Part shown: positions 1 through 7,066 of the stretch, piece after piece | Layout: the number at the start of each line of letters is the position of its first letter | Numbering within the stretch: position 1 is the stretch's first letter | From: an uncultured Helicobacteraceae bacterium | Lineage (GTDB): Bacteria > Campylobacterota > Campylobacteria > Campylobacterales > UBA6016 | Length of the DNA: 7,849 bases | Assembly: GCA_937973585.1 (NCBI GenBank) | Contig: CALJKN010000082.1 | Coordinates: forward strand, 1 to 7,849 | Direction: 5' to 3' | Program-made: the position numbers and the translations under genes | The notes under the pieces: model-generated | Told to the model about the DNA's origin: nothing | Databases searched by the model: none | The model's input: the letters and a program-made list of their open reading frames with translations, nothing else

Positions 1-1802
1 CCGTTTTGCTCACCGCTCGCATAACCGTCTTGGCTGATTAGTCCGGTTGCCGATTTTTGGTCAAAGCTTGTTAGGCCGTCAAGGGCATTAGAGGTGCCGA
101 AATTTAGCTTTATTTGTTGAGTGGTTGCACCATTATTCCAATCTACATCTAGGCTTGTCGGATTGACACTAGAGAGTGAACCGTCAGCATTAAATGTGAC
201 TTTGCCTCCCCTGAAAACATACGCATCTGGAGCCTGCCCACCTATATCTGCTGGTTGCGGAACTGTGGCTGTCCAAGTCCATTCATTTTCACTAAATTTT
301 CTAAATTGCACGGTTACCGTGTGTTTTGACCCTAGTGAGTCGTATACGTCGATACTTGAACCGTGCGTTGCGGCTGTTATTGCCGATGTAACTTTTGATA
401 CCGAGCTACCGACCGCTAGATTGCCGTCAAAAGCGCTAAACGTAGATGCAAAAAGGGCATTTTCTGCGACGGTTGAGCTTTTTATCGACGTGGTTGATAT
501 ATTCATTGCCGTACCGGTAGGATTCTTGATTGTGAATTTACCGTCTGAATTTATTGTTACAAGCGCTCCTGTCGATGTTGCCTGCGCCTGGAGCTGAAGC
601 GCATTTCTGAGGTCTTCCGTATCGTGGAATGTTTTATTGCTGCCTGCCGGAGCAGAACTGCTGTCAACATCTGTGCTTGAGTATTGGTATTTATATGCAG
701 TCACTTGATTATATGTACCGGCGTTCAATAAACCAGCACCCCCAGCGGCATTGATGGTTAGACTGAGATTTTTTGTACTATCTCCCGCCGTTTGGTTTGT
801 ATTTGTAAACTTAATAGCTGTTCCAGATGCCGAGGCCGCTACCCCTGTTTGTGTTGTAAACTGGTTGATAAGTGCCGCCAATGATGTTGCATTATCGGCA
901 TTTGTAGATGTTGTGTTGCCTATAGATCCTGATATAGTAACGCCGTTCAAAACCATACTGACTGTTTGTGCTGCTCCTGGAACACCTGTCGCTACCGCTC
1001 CTGTCGAAAGTCCGGCGGTAGTAGCACTGTCCATAACCGTATTTTCAAAAGAAACCCATATACCCTGACCGTTTTGGAGGTTATATGCCTTTCCGCTTGC
1101 ATTAAACAAAGCCCCTACATCTTCCGAGATTTGTGATCTAGTGGTAACGGTCGTATCCGCATCAGGATAACCTGTTGGATCACTGGCATATACTGTACCT
1201 GTAGCAGTATCGCTATCGCTATCTAGCTTATAGATAGATGAGTATGTATTTGTCGTACTTCCTCTGGCTAGGTTTGCCTTTAGCGTGATATTTTCTGTTG
1301 TTTTTGCCGGAATAGTTAGCCCCGGTTCTATCTGTATACTTTTTACAGGCCCCGTGGAGTCTACTTTGTATTTTGAGTCCGCTATCCACCCTTGTACCGT
1401 ATAGCCGTTGCTGTCTACAAAGTTGCCGTAGGCATCAAAGTTGAACTCACCGTCTCTCGTGTATCTGTATGTGCTACCGCCGTCAGGGCTGACAACAAAA
1501 AATCCTTCACCTTCTATAGCTATATCGGTGTTAACTCCGGTACTTTGTCTGGAGCCTTGGGTAAATATATGTGTTACGGTATCGACCGTTGCACCTAGAC
1601 CTACCTGCATAGAGTTTTTTCCGCCTAGCGTATCTTGCGGAGCCGTTGCTATTTTGGCCGTTTGGGATAACATATCCGAAAAGTTTGTTCTGGAATATTT
1701 AAAGCCCGTAGTATTTACGTTGGCGATATTGTTACCTTCTACGTCCATTGCAGTTTGGTGAGCGGAGAGCCCGCTTACCCCTGCCCAAAGTGACCTCATC
1801 AT
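1..1802 (-). CDS. flgE: Large flagellar hook protein FlgE (second hook paralogue), C-terminus beyond left edge
   Basis: This encodes the structural subunit of the flagellar hook, exported by the flagellar type III apparatus and polymerised under the FlgD cap. The minus-strand frame is open for 600 codons to the window edge. The N-terminus begins MMRSLWAGVSGLSAHQ and carries the rod/hook family signature VEGNNIANVNTTGF at residues 21-34. NTDIAIEGEGFF (91-102) is typical of the FlgE/FlgF/FlgG fold, and SIDVYDSLGSKHTVTVQF (483-500) is typical of a FlgE outer domain. Between about 180 and 470 is a long Thr/Ser/Ala-rich insert, including a flagellin-IN-like stretch at 280-355. The protein is already well beyond the roughly 400 aa of enterobacterial FlgE, matching the oversized hook proteins of Campylobacterota (the C. 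jejuni FlgE2 type). The first of two tandem ATGs (1802) is preferred because AGAGGG lies 8 bases upstream. The gene follows the smaller flgE by 64 bases and has its own sigma-54 promoter. The missing C-terminus should hold the helical rod/hook C domain. Confidence 0.93.
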   Translation of the reverse strand, partial: MMRSLWAGVSGLSAHQTAMDVEGNNIANVNTTGFKYSRTNFSDMLSQTAKIATAPQDTLGGKNSMQVGLGATVDTVTHIFTQGSRQSTGVNTDIAIEGEGFFVVSPDGGSTYRYTRDGEFNFDAYGNFVDSNGYTVQGWIADSKYKVDSTGPVKSIQIEPGLTIPAKTTENITLKANLARGSTTNTYSSIYKLDSDSDTATGTVYASDPTGYPDADTTVTTRSQISEDVGALFNASGKAYNLQNGQGIWVSFENTVMDSATTAGLSTGAVATGVPGAAQTVSMVLNGVTISGSIGNTTSTNADNATSLAALINQFTTQTGVAASASGTAIKFTNTNQTAGDSTKNLSLTINAAGGAGLLNAGTYNQVTAYKYQYSSTDVDSSSAPAGSNKTFHDTEDLRNALQLQAQATSTGALVTINSDGKFTIKNPTGTAMNISTTSIKSSTVAENALFASTFSAFDGNLAVGSSVSKVTSAITAATHGSSIDVYDSLGSKHTVTVQFRKFSENEWTWTATVPQPADIGGQAPDAYVFRGGKVTFNADGSLSSVNPTSLDVDWNNGATTQQIKLNFGTSNALDGLTSFDQKSATGLISQDGYASGEQN

Positions 1803-1843
1803 TTGTGTAGCCCTCTTCTTTTTGTTAGATATTTTATATTATG

Positions 1844-1860
1844 TAGCAAAAACTATTCCG
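1844..1860 (-). promoter_or_regulatory. Predicted sigma-54 promoter of the large flgE
   Basis: Read on the minus strand, the element is CGGAATAGTTTTTGCTA: GG at 1859-1858, exactly ten bases, then GC at 1847-1846. This is the -24/-12 geometry of RpoN promoters, with the TTGC form of the -12 box. The expected start near 1834 would leave a leader of about 30 bases before the ATG at 1802. It lies in the only sizeable gap inside the hook operon. Sigma-54 control of hook genes through FlgS/FlgR-type regulators is established for Campylobacter and Helicobacter; use of this particular site is inferred. Confidence 0.75.
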
Positions 1861-1866
1861 AAATTA

Positions 1867-3048
1867 CTATCTATTTTTTAGTGCCAAAGCCCTTTGAATC
1901 ATTTGATCTGAAGTTGTGACACATTTTGCGTTTGCATCGTATGCTTTTTGTGTGATGATTAGTTGCGTCAAGGCTTCGGCTGTAGAGACATTGCTAGTCT
2001 CTAGTGTTTTTTCCAAAATTTTTGCACCCTGTATCACGTCCCCGTTTTTATCGGTATAAAACATCGCTTCGCCGCTATTGTCGGTAGTAGCAAACTCCGT
2101 ATCCCCTATTTTTTGAAGCCCCTGTTCATTTTGAAAATGAAATACCGGAATCTGTCCGACTATAACGCTTTGTCCATTGTCGAATCCGGCAATAACCATA
2201 CCGTTTGAATCAACCTGATATTGTTTTAACGACCCTTTTGGAACTGCAGGGACTGCCGGAGTGTCTACGTATGTTGTTTTTACGGTATAAACTCCATCCG
2301 GGGCGGTTGTTCCGTCATCTGCTTTTCCATCCCATTTTATAGTGTGGTCGCCGCTTGTTTGCGTTGCAGTATTGTTGAATGTTTTTACTGTTTTACCCGA
2401 AGCGTCTACTACTTCCACTACCGATGTCGTAGCTCTAGGGAGTACATATCCGACATCCGCCGAAGAGCCGTTTTTTGTCATCGAGTGTTCCGGCGCCGTT
2501 TTTGTTACGGCTGCTTTTGCGGCAACACCCGGATGTGTCAAGTCTTTTGTAAATTTGAGGGCTGTTTGTGATGCAGGATCCGTCAGTAACGTAGAGCCTT
2601 TGATTGCGGCAGTAGAGACGACACCTGTATTTTCATCAAAACCGGGTGCATAAGTTCCCATGAGCTTGTCGCCGCTAGGGTTTACCAGATACCCGTTTGC
2701 ATCAGTTGTAAAAGCTCCGGCTCTGGTGAAGTACATATTTTCATCACCCGCTTTTTTGACACCGAACCACCCTTTTCCGCTGATTGCCAAATCGAAATTG
2801 TTTTCAGTGTTTTGGTAGTTCCCGTCTTTTGTGCTCATTGATGTAGTTTGCGCCGTAGCCCCAAGTCCTAGCTCATCCATCCCTTGCGTGGCAACCATAT
2901 TTTTGAGGCCGGAAAAAAGGGTCTCGAACTCCGGCGTATAAGAGCGGTAGCCTACGGTATTTATGTTTGAGATATTGTTACCCCAGACATCTATCCCGAA
3001 TTGTTGTGTTTTTATCCCGCTAACGGCGGTATAAAACGATGTATTCAT
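1867..3048 (-). CDS. flgE: Flagellar hook protein FlgE, standard-size paralogue with an internal FlgD-like Ig module
   Basis: This is a 393-aa axial protein of the hook family. The N-terminal rod/hook signature VWGNNISNINTVGY is at residues 21-34, and NNFDLAISGKGWFGV (83-97) is the conserved FlgE/F/G core motif. The C-terminal helix SNVSTAEALTQLIITQKAY (352-370) ends the protein, as in complete hook and rod proteins. Its length matches a normal FlgE (about 400 aa). Unusually, residues 205-262 read as an Ig-like domain of the kind found in FlgD (GDHTIKWDGKADDGTTAPDG at 233-252), followed by a Pro-rich linker (VDTPAVPAVPKG). A cysteine (C376) sits in the C-terminal helix region. The start at 3048 has AAAGG about nine bases upstream. 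It lies 18 bases after flgD and is probably co-transcribed with it. Campylobacterota often carry two FlgE proteins; the larger is taken to be the main hook subunit, so this one may form a minor or junction segment (inference). Confidence 0.92.
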   Translation of the reverse strand: MNTSFYTAVSGIKTQQFGIDVWGNNISNINTVGYRSYTPEFETLFSGLKNMVATQGMDELGLGATAQTTSMSTKDGNYQNTENNFDLAISGKGWFGVKKAGDENMYFTRAGAFTTDANGYLVNPSGDKLMGTYAPGFDENTGVVSTAAIKGSTLLTDPASQTALKFTKDLTHPGVAAKAAVTKTAPEHSMTKNGSSADVGYVLPRATTSVVEVVDASGKTVKTFNNTATQTSGDHTIKWDGKADDGTTAPDGVYTVKTTYVDTPAVPAVPKGSLKQYQVDSNGMVIAGFDNGQSVIVGQIPVFHFQNEQGLQKIGDTEFATTDNSGEAMFYTDKNGDVIQGAKILEKTLETSNVSTAEALTQLIITQKAYDANAKCVTTSDQMIQRALALKNR

Positions 3049-3066
3049 AGTAAATAGCCTTTATTC

Positions 3067-3732
3067 TTAGTAGATTGATTTTATTGAGCTAACAGCCACA
3101 TAGTTGCTACCGACTTTTAGTTTTGCTTCGCCGTCCGTGTTAAACTGTACACCCTCTATCGGATATGCTCCCATGACCCCTTTTTTGCTAGCTCCACTCT
3201 TATCGGTGTAGCTTATGGCTACTTTGTATACGCCGTCGGCTGCTTTAGCTCCACTTGCATCTGTGGCATCCCATGTCATACTGTAAACGCCTTTTGTTTT
3301 GCCGTCAAGAGAGAGTGTTTTAATCGTATTGCCGACAGAATCTGTTATATCTATAGATGCTGTTGTCGTATCTTCCGGTAGATAAACGTCAAATGTTCCG
3401 CCTACGCCTTTTGATACGCTAAGCCCTGATAGTCCGGTATCCGCCATTTTGCCGATAGAGGCCGCTAGACCATAGCTTGAGGATGTCTGGAATGATTTTG
3501 TCATGTTTTCCATGGCTGTTTTGGTTGCATTTTGCGCCTCTAGGGTAGATAGCTGTGTTGTTTGCGTTAGCATCTTATCCGTATCCATCGGGCTTGTAGG
3601 ATCTTGGTATTGAAGCTCAACGAGTAGAAGCTTCATAAAGTCTTGAGAGCCTAGTTGCCCTTTTGGGTTTACCGCCGTAGTGTTTGTTGTTTGTGATACC
3701 GTAGTTGTCGTATTTGTTACAGCTGATGCCAT
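3067..3732 (-). CDS. flgD: Flagellar hook cap / hook assembly scaffold protein FlgD
   Basis: FlgD caps the growing hook and allows FlgE subunits to fold and insert beneath it; it is discarded when the hook is complete. The 221-aa length is ordinary for the family. The N-terminal conserved block is intact: DFMKLLLVELQYQDPTSPMD (31-50), followed by a Thr/Gln-rich stretch and QLSTLEAQN (60-68). Residues 124-178 form the Ig-like domain (DITDSVGNTIKTL, then MTWDATDASG and ADGVYKVAISY). The C-terminal part (from about 185) with PIEGVQFNTDGEAKL and VSSIKSIY fits the FlgD Tudor-like segment. The start at 3732 has a strong AAGGA seven bases upstream, overlapping the fliK stop codon, so translation may be coupled to fliK. 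Confidence 0.95.
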   Translation of the reverse strand: MASAVTNTTTTVSQTTNTTAVNPKGQLGSQDFMKLLLVELQYQDPTSPMDTDKMLTQTTQLSTLEAQNATKTAMENMTKSFQTSSSYGLAASIGKMADTGLSGLSVSKGVGGTFDVYLPEDTTTASIDITDSVGNTIKTLSLDGKTKGVYSMTWDATDASGAKAADGVYKVAISYTDKSGASKKGVMGAYPIEGVQFNTDGEAKLKVGSNYVAVSSIKSIY

Positions 3733-3742
3733 TTTAGCTTCC

Positions 3743-5119
3743 TTATGCGTATTTAGGGTGTGGTAATATAATGTCTAGGCTCTCTATCTTGTCTGTGATT
3801 GCCCCTATCTTGCTGTTTGCCTCATAACGTTTGGCACTATCTTCTCTCCATTGTCTGTCGCTATTATTGCCGCTACTGCTATTTTGGCTTTGACCGGAAA
3901 AGTTAAAGTTCATCTCCAAAGAGGTAAACCCTAGGTTATTTAGGTTTGTCCTAAACTCCTGAATGTTTTGCATAAACATCTGCATATTGTCTTGAGATGA
4001 TGCGACGTTTACAATCAGATTCTGCCCTCTTGATATCAATGTTACGTCAACCGCTCCCATATTTTGGGGGTTCATCTCCATCGATACTTTCATCATAGGC
4101 GGCTTGTATGAATCTATTGTCTCTTTTATATCTTCAGATAGATATTTCAGAGCCTCTTTCGCTATCGCCCCTTTTGACTTTACGTCGTTTTCCGTTTGCT
4201 GCGTTGTGTCTGTGGATGTTGCGGCAAGAGCTTTGGTTAGTTCCTTTTCTTTCTCCTCTTTTAGCTCCCCAAATCCGCTTTTTGAGAGCAGGGATGCTAG
4301 ATTCGCACTATCCGATTTTTGTTTTGCAGTTTGAGCCGTATCTTCTTTGGCAGATTTTATCTCCTCTTTTTGCGTTAGTGCCGCATCGTCGGTTTGCGTC
4401 TTAAAGCCCGATTTTTCTATCTCTTTTTGTTTATCGGCGTGGTGTTTTTGTTTAGGTGCCGTCAAATCCTTTTTATCTTTTGAGACATCCTGAAGGAGCG
4501 TTGCCAGATTCGTTACTTTTTTTGTGTCCTGATTCTCAACCTGATTTTTTTGGAGGAGAAGTTCCGGCTTTACCTCTTTTGTCTCGACACCCTCTTTGGC
4601 CTCTTTTGTCTCTTTGGCCATCTTTTTCTTTATTTTTTGGGCTCCCTCTTTTTTCCCATCTTCGGCTTCAAGCTCAGAGACCTCAAGTTTTGTGACCTCT
4701 ACACCCTCTTTTTGAGCCATAGCAAGGAGCTTTTTGAGGTCTTTTATCTCTTTTGCACCGTTTTTGCTTTTTGATTCGGCTATCTCTCTTAGCTCTTTTA
4801 CACTTTTTTCTATCGCAAGTTTGTCGTTTAGCTTGATATGCGACAAAAGTTGTTTGATAGACATCTGAGTCTCTTCGTCGAGACCATCCGTTTTTGGCTT
4901 ATCTGTTTTTGCATCCTTTTGCTTATCGTCTTTTAGCTTGATGATGTTTGAGCTTTTCTCCGTCCCTTTTGTCTGGGTCAACTCTGTCAGTTTTTTGATA
5001 AACGCTTTTGTATCTGTACCGTTTGAATCGTTCGTTTTTCCGGCTTTCATCAGCGCAGATAGAGCTGAGGCTTTATCCTTGCCTTTGACGGCGGTTTTGG
5101 CTACTACTTGTTCACTCAT
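3743..5119 (-). CDS. fliK: Flagellar hook-length control protein FliK
   Basis: FliK is secreted during hook assembly, measures hook length and switches the FlhB export gate from hook to filament substrates. The 458-aa protein has a long, probably disordered Lys/Glu/Asp/Thr-rich body (about 1-320), then the FliK C-terminal domain at about 340-410: MKVSMEMNPQNMGAVDVTL (343-361) is the P-x-x-LG/MG-x-V core, followed by a Gln/Asn/Met-rich helix and LNNLGFTSLEMNF (393-405). A Ser/Asn-rich segment and a charged tail of about 50 residues follow. The disordered part contains three similar hydrophobic islands (SALSALMKAG, NLATLLQDV, NLASLLSKS). FliK bodies are poorly conserved, so the call rests on the C-terminal domain and on being first in a fliK-flgD-flgE cluster. 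The start at 5119 has a modest AAGG about ten bases upstream and lies about 25 bases below the expected sigma-54 start point. Confidence 0.92.
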   Translation of the reverse strand: MSEQVVAKTAVKGKDKASALSALMKAGKTNDSNGTDTKAFIKKLTELTQTKGTEKSSNIIKLKDDKQKDAKTDKPKTDGLDEETQMSIKQLLSHIKLNDKLAIEKSVKELREIAESKSKNGAKEIKDLKKLLAMAQKEGVEVTKLEVSELEAEDGKKEGAQKIKKKMAKETKEAKEGVETKEVKPELLLQKNQVENQDTKKVTNLATLLQDVSKDKKDLTAPKQKHHADKQKEIEKSGFKTQTDDAALTQKEEIKSAKEDTAQTAKQKSDSANLASLLSKSGFGELKEEKEKELTKALAATSTDTTQQTENDVKSKGAIAKEALKYLSEDIKETIDSYKPPMMKVSMEMNPQNMGAVDVTLISRGQNLIVNVASSQDNMQMFMQNIQEFRTNLNNLGFTSLEMNFNFSGQSQNSSSGNNSDRQWREDSAKRYEANSKIGAITDKIESLDIILPHPKYA

Positions 5120-5153
5120 ATTTTTGCGGCCTTGCGTCGAATTTTGAGATAAA

Positions 5154-5170
5154 AAGCAAATAGAGTTCCA
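5154..5170 (-). promoter_or_regulatory. Predicted sigma-54 promoter of the fliK-flgD-flgE operon
   Basis: The minus strand reads TGGAACTCTATTTGCTT, with GG at 5169-5168, ten bases, then GC at 5157-5156. It matches the Campylobacterota sigma-54 consensus (TTGGAAC, spacer, TTGCTT) almost perfectly. The predicted start, near 5144, is about 25 bases ahead of the fliK ATG. The match and position directly upstream of a hook operon make this a strong prediction. An upstream activator (FlgR/NtrC-type) would be required, but no activator site could be identified in this short region. Confidence 0.88.
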
Positions 5171-5202
5171 TAGTGTGATAAAAAATTGAAGCGGGGTTTA
5201 AC

Positions 5203-5208
5203 TATAAT
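5203..5208 (+). promoter_or_regulatory. -10 box of the typA housekeeping promoter
   Basis: A perfect TATAAT is preceded by TTTAAC and followed by a start region roughly 22 bases ahead of the typA ATG. No -35 hexamer is present at the standard distance; this is usual for sigma-70 promoters of Campylobacterota, which rely on the -10 box and T-rich upstream sequence. It is divergent from the sigma-54 promoter, with the two core elements about 33 bases apart. Confidence 0.65.
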
Positions 5209-5236
5209 TCCAAAAAAATTTTATATAAGGCAATTA

Positions 5237-7039
5237 ATGCAAGACATACGAAATATAGCAGTTATAGCGCACGTCGACCACGGCAAAACAACGCTAGTTG
5301 ACGGGCTACTAAAACAAGCCGGTACATTTTCAGAGAGGGATCAGGTAGAAGAGAGGGTAATGGACTCAAATGCCCTTGAAAAAGAGAGAGGGATCACGAT
5401 TCTATCCAAAAACACCGCCATCAGCTACAAAGGGACAAAGATAAACATCATCGACACCCCGGGACACGCCGACTTTGGCGGCGAGGTTGAGAGGGTTCTA
5501 AAAATGGTTGATGCCGTACTTCTTCTTGTGGATGCGCAAGAGGGTGTAATGCCGCAAACAAAATTTGTTGTTAAAAAAGCGGTAGGTTTGGGGCTAAAAA
5601 TCCTTCTCGTAGTAAACAAAATAGACAAACCTGCGGCTGAGCCTATGAGAATCCAAGATGAGGTATTTGACTTGCTAGCCCAGATGGATGCGTCAGATGA
5701 GCAGCTTGATTTCCCTGTCGTGTATGCGGCAGCCAGAAACGGTATGAGTAAAAAACATCTGGAAGATCCGGACGGCGATTTGACCCCGATGTTTGAGATG
5801 ATAATGGAGCACACACCAAAACCGACAGGAAGTGCAGAAAATCCGCTTCAGCTTCAGGTGTTTACCCTTGACTACGACAACTACGTCGGAAAAATCGGTA
5901 TCAGCAGGATCTTTAACGGTGTTGTCAAAAAAAATCAGTCTGTAGTTCTTGTAAAATCAGACGGTGAAAAAGTAAACGGCAGAGTTACGAAGCTTATAGG
6001 TTTTATGGGTCTTGCTAGAATGGAGATTGATCAAGCGGAGGCAGGGGATATCGTAGCCATAGCCGGTTTTGAGACTATCGACGTTGGAGATAGCCTATGT
6101 GATCCTAACAATATTATGCCTCTTGACCCTATGCATATCGAAGAGCCTACTATGAGCGTTGTATTCTCGGTTAACGATTCGCCTCTTGCCGGAACTGAGG
6201 GCAAACACGTAACAGGTAACAAACTCAGAGAGAGACTAGAGTTTGAGATGAATACAAACATCGCTATGAAGCTAGAAGACGGCGGCGAGGGTAGATTCAA
6301 AGTTTCAGGCAGGGGTGAGCTACAAATCACCGTTTTGGCTGAAAATATGAGAAGAGAGGGGTTTGAGTTTGGGATCTCAAGACCAGAGGTTATCGTCAAG
6401 GTTGAAAACGGCGTAAAATGTGAGCCGTTCGAACATCTAGTCGTAGACGTGCCGGATGAGTTTAGCGGTACCGTAATAGAGATACTAGGCAAGAGAAAAG
6501 CAGAGATGAAATCGATGATCCCTATGGGTGTCGGCCAAACAAGGATGGAATTTGAGATTCCGGCAAGAGCTCTTATCGGACTTAGAACGCTATTTTTGAC
6601 AAGTACAAAAGGTGAAGGTGTTATGAACCACTCTTTCCTTGAATATAGACCGTTTAGCGGCGAAGTCGAGAGTAGAAACAACGGTGCGCTTATCTCCATG
6701 GAAAACGGTGTAGCCACCGGATATTCGATATTTAACCTCCAAGATAGAGGGGTTATGTTTATAGGGCCTCAGGTAAAAGTATACGAGGGGATGATCATAG
6801 GTGAGCACTCCAGAAGTAACGACCTAGAGATTAACGTAATCAAAGAAAAGCAACAATCAAACGTCAGATCTTCCGGTGCAGATGAGGCTATCAAGCTTGT
6901 TCCGCCTAGAGAGATGAACCTTGAGAGGGCGCTTGAGTGGATAGAAGACGATGAACTAGTCGAGGTAACTCCGCTAAATATCAGAATCAGAAAAAGATAT
7001 TTGGATGCAAATACAAGAAAAAGAATGGGCAAAAAGTAG
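5237..7039 (+). CDS. typA: Translational GTPase TypA/BipA
   Basis: TypA is an EF-G-like GTPase that binds the 70S ribosome and assists large-subunit assembly and translation under stress such as cold. The 600-aa length is normal for the family. The GTPase domain has G1 AHVDHGKTT (11-19), switch I RGITI (51-55), G3 DTPGHADFGG (73-82) and G4 NKID (127-130), all intact. Domain II follows at about 204-290, an EF-G-III-like domain at about 303-380 (GRFKVSGRGELQI), an EF-G-V-like domain at about 394-470, and the BipA-specific C-terminal domain at about 480-600 (EYRPFSGEVESRNNGALIS, YEGMIIGEHSR, ELVEVTP). The frame is open from 5186, but the start chosen is the ATG at 5237: it has ATAAGG six bases upstream, lies downstream of the -10 box and begins MQDIRNIAVIAHVDHGK, like known TypA proteins. 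It is divergent from the flagellar operon and functionally unrelated to it. Confidence 0.98.
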   Translation: MQDIRNIAVIAHVDHGKTTLVDGLLKQAGTFSERDQVEERVMDSNALEKERGITILSKNTAISYKGTKINIIDTPGHADFGGEVERVLKMVDAVLLLVDAQEGVMPQTKFVVKKAVGLGLKILLVVNKIDKPAAEPMRIQDEVFDLLAQMDASDEQLDFPVVYAAARNGMSKKHLEDPDGDLTPMFEMIMEHTPKPTGSAENPLQLQVFTLDYDNYVGKIGISRIFNGVVKKNQSVVLVKSDGEKVNGRVTKLIGFMGLARMEIDQAEAGDIVAIAGFETIDVGDSLCDPNNIMPLDPMHIEEPTMSVVFSVNDSPLAGTEGKHVTGNKLRERLEFEMNTNIAMKLEDGGEGRFKVSGRGELQITVLAENMRREGFEFGISRPEVIVKVENGVKCEPFEHLVVDVPDEFSGTVIEILGKRKAEMKSMIPMGVGQTRMEFEIPARALIGLRTLFLTSTKGEGVMNHSFLEYRPFSGEVESRNNGALISMENGVATGYSIFNLQDRGVMFIGPQVKVYEGMIIGEHSRSNDLEINVIKEKQQSNVRSSGADEAIKLVPPREMNLERALEWIEDDELVEVTPLNIRIRKRYLDANTRKRMGKK

Positions 7040-7045
7040 TATAAT
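7040..7045 (+). promoter_or_regulatory. Candidate -10 box for the small membrane-protein genes
   Basis: A TATAAT overlaps the base just after the typA stop codon (TAG, 7037-7039) and lies 21 bases ahead of the next start codon. There is no recognisable -35, though an A-rich stretch precedes it. It could give the two small genes a promoter separate from typA. Because AT-rich hexamers arise often by chance, confidence is moderate. Confidence 0.4.
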
Positions 7046-7066
7046 GAGTCTAAAGGGGGTGCTAGG

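Noticed and set aside
121..1761. Several plus-strand open frames (121-597, 751-1068, 1392-1598, 1441-1761)
   Set aside because: They lie opposite the continuous 600-codon minus-strand flgE frame, show no recognisable domain and lack ribosome binding sites; they are shadows of the hook gene.
4104..5147. Plus-strand open frames and T-rich repeats opposite fliK
   Set aside because: The repeated CTCTTTT-like tracts are the complement of Lys/Glu codons in FliK, and the frames are Phe/Leu/Ser-rich shadows with no independent support.
5186..5236. Upstream in-frame ATG for typA at 5186, adding 17 residues
   Set aside because: It would include the -10 promoter box, has no ribosome binding site, and the extra residues are absent from known TypA proteins; 5237 has a good AAGG and a canonical N-terminus.
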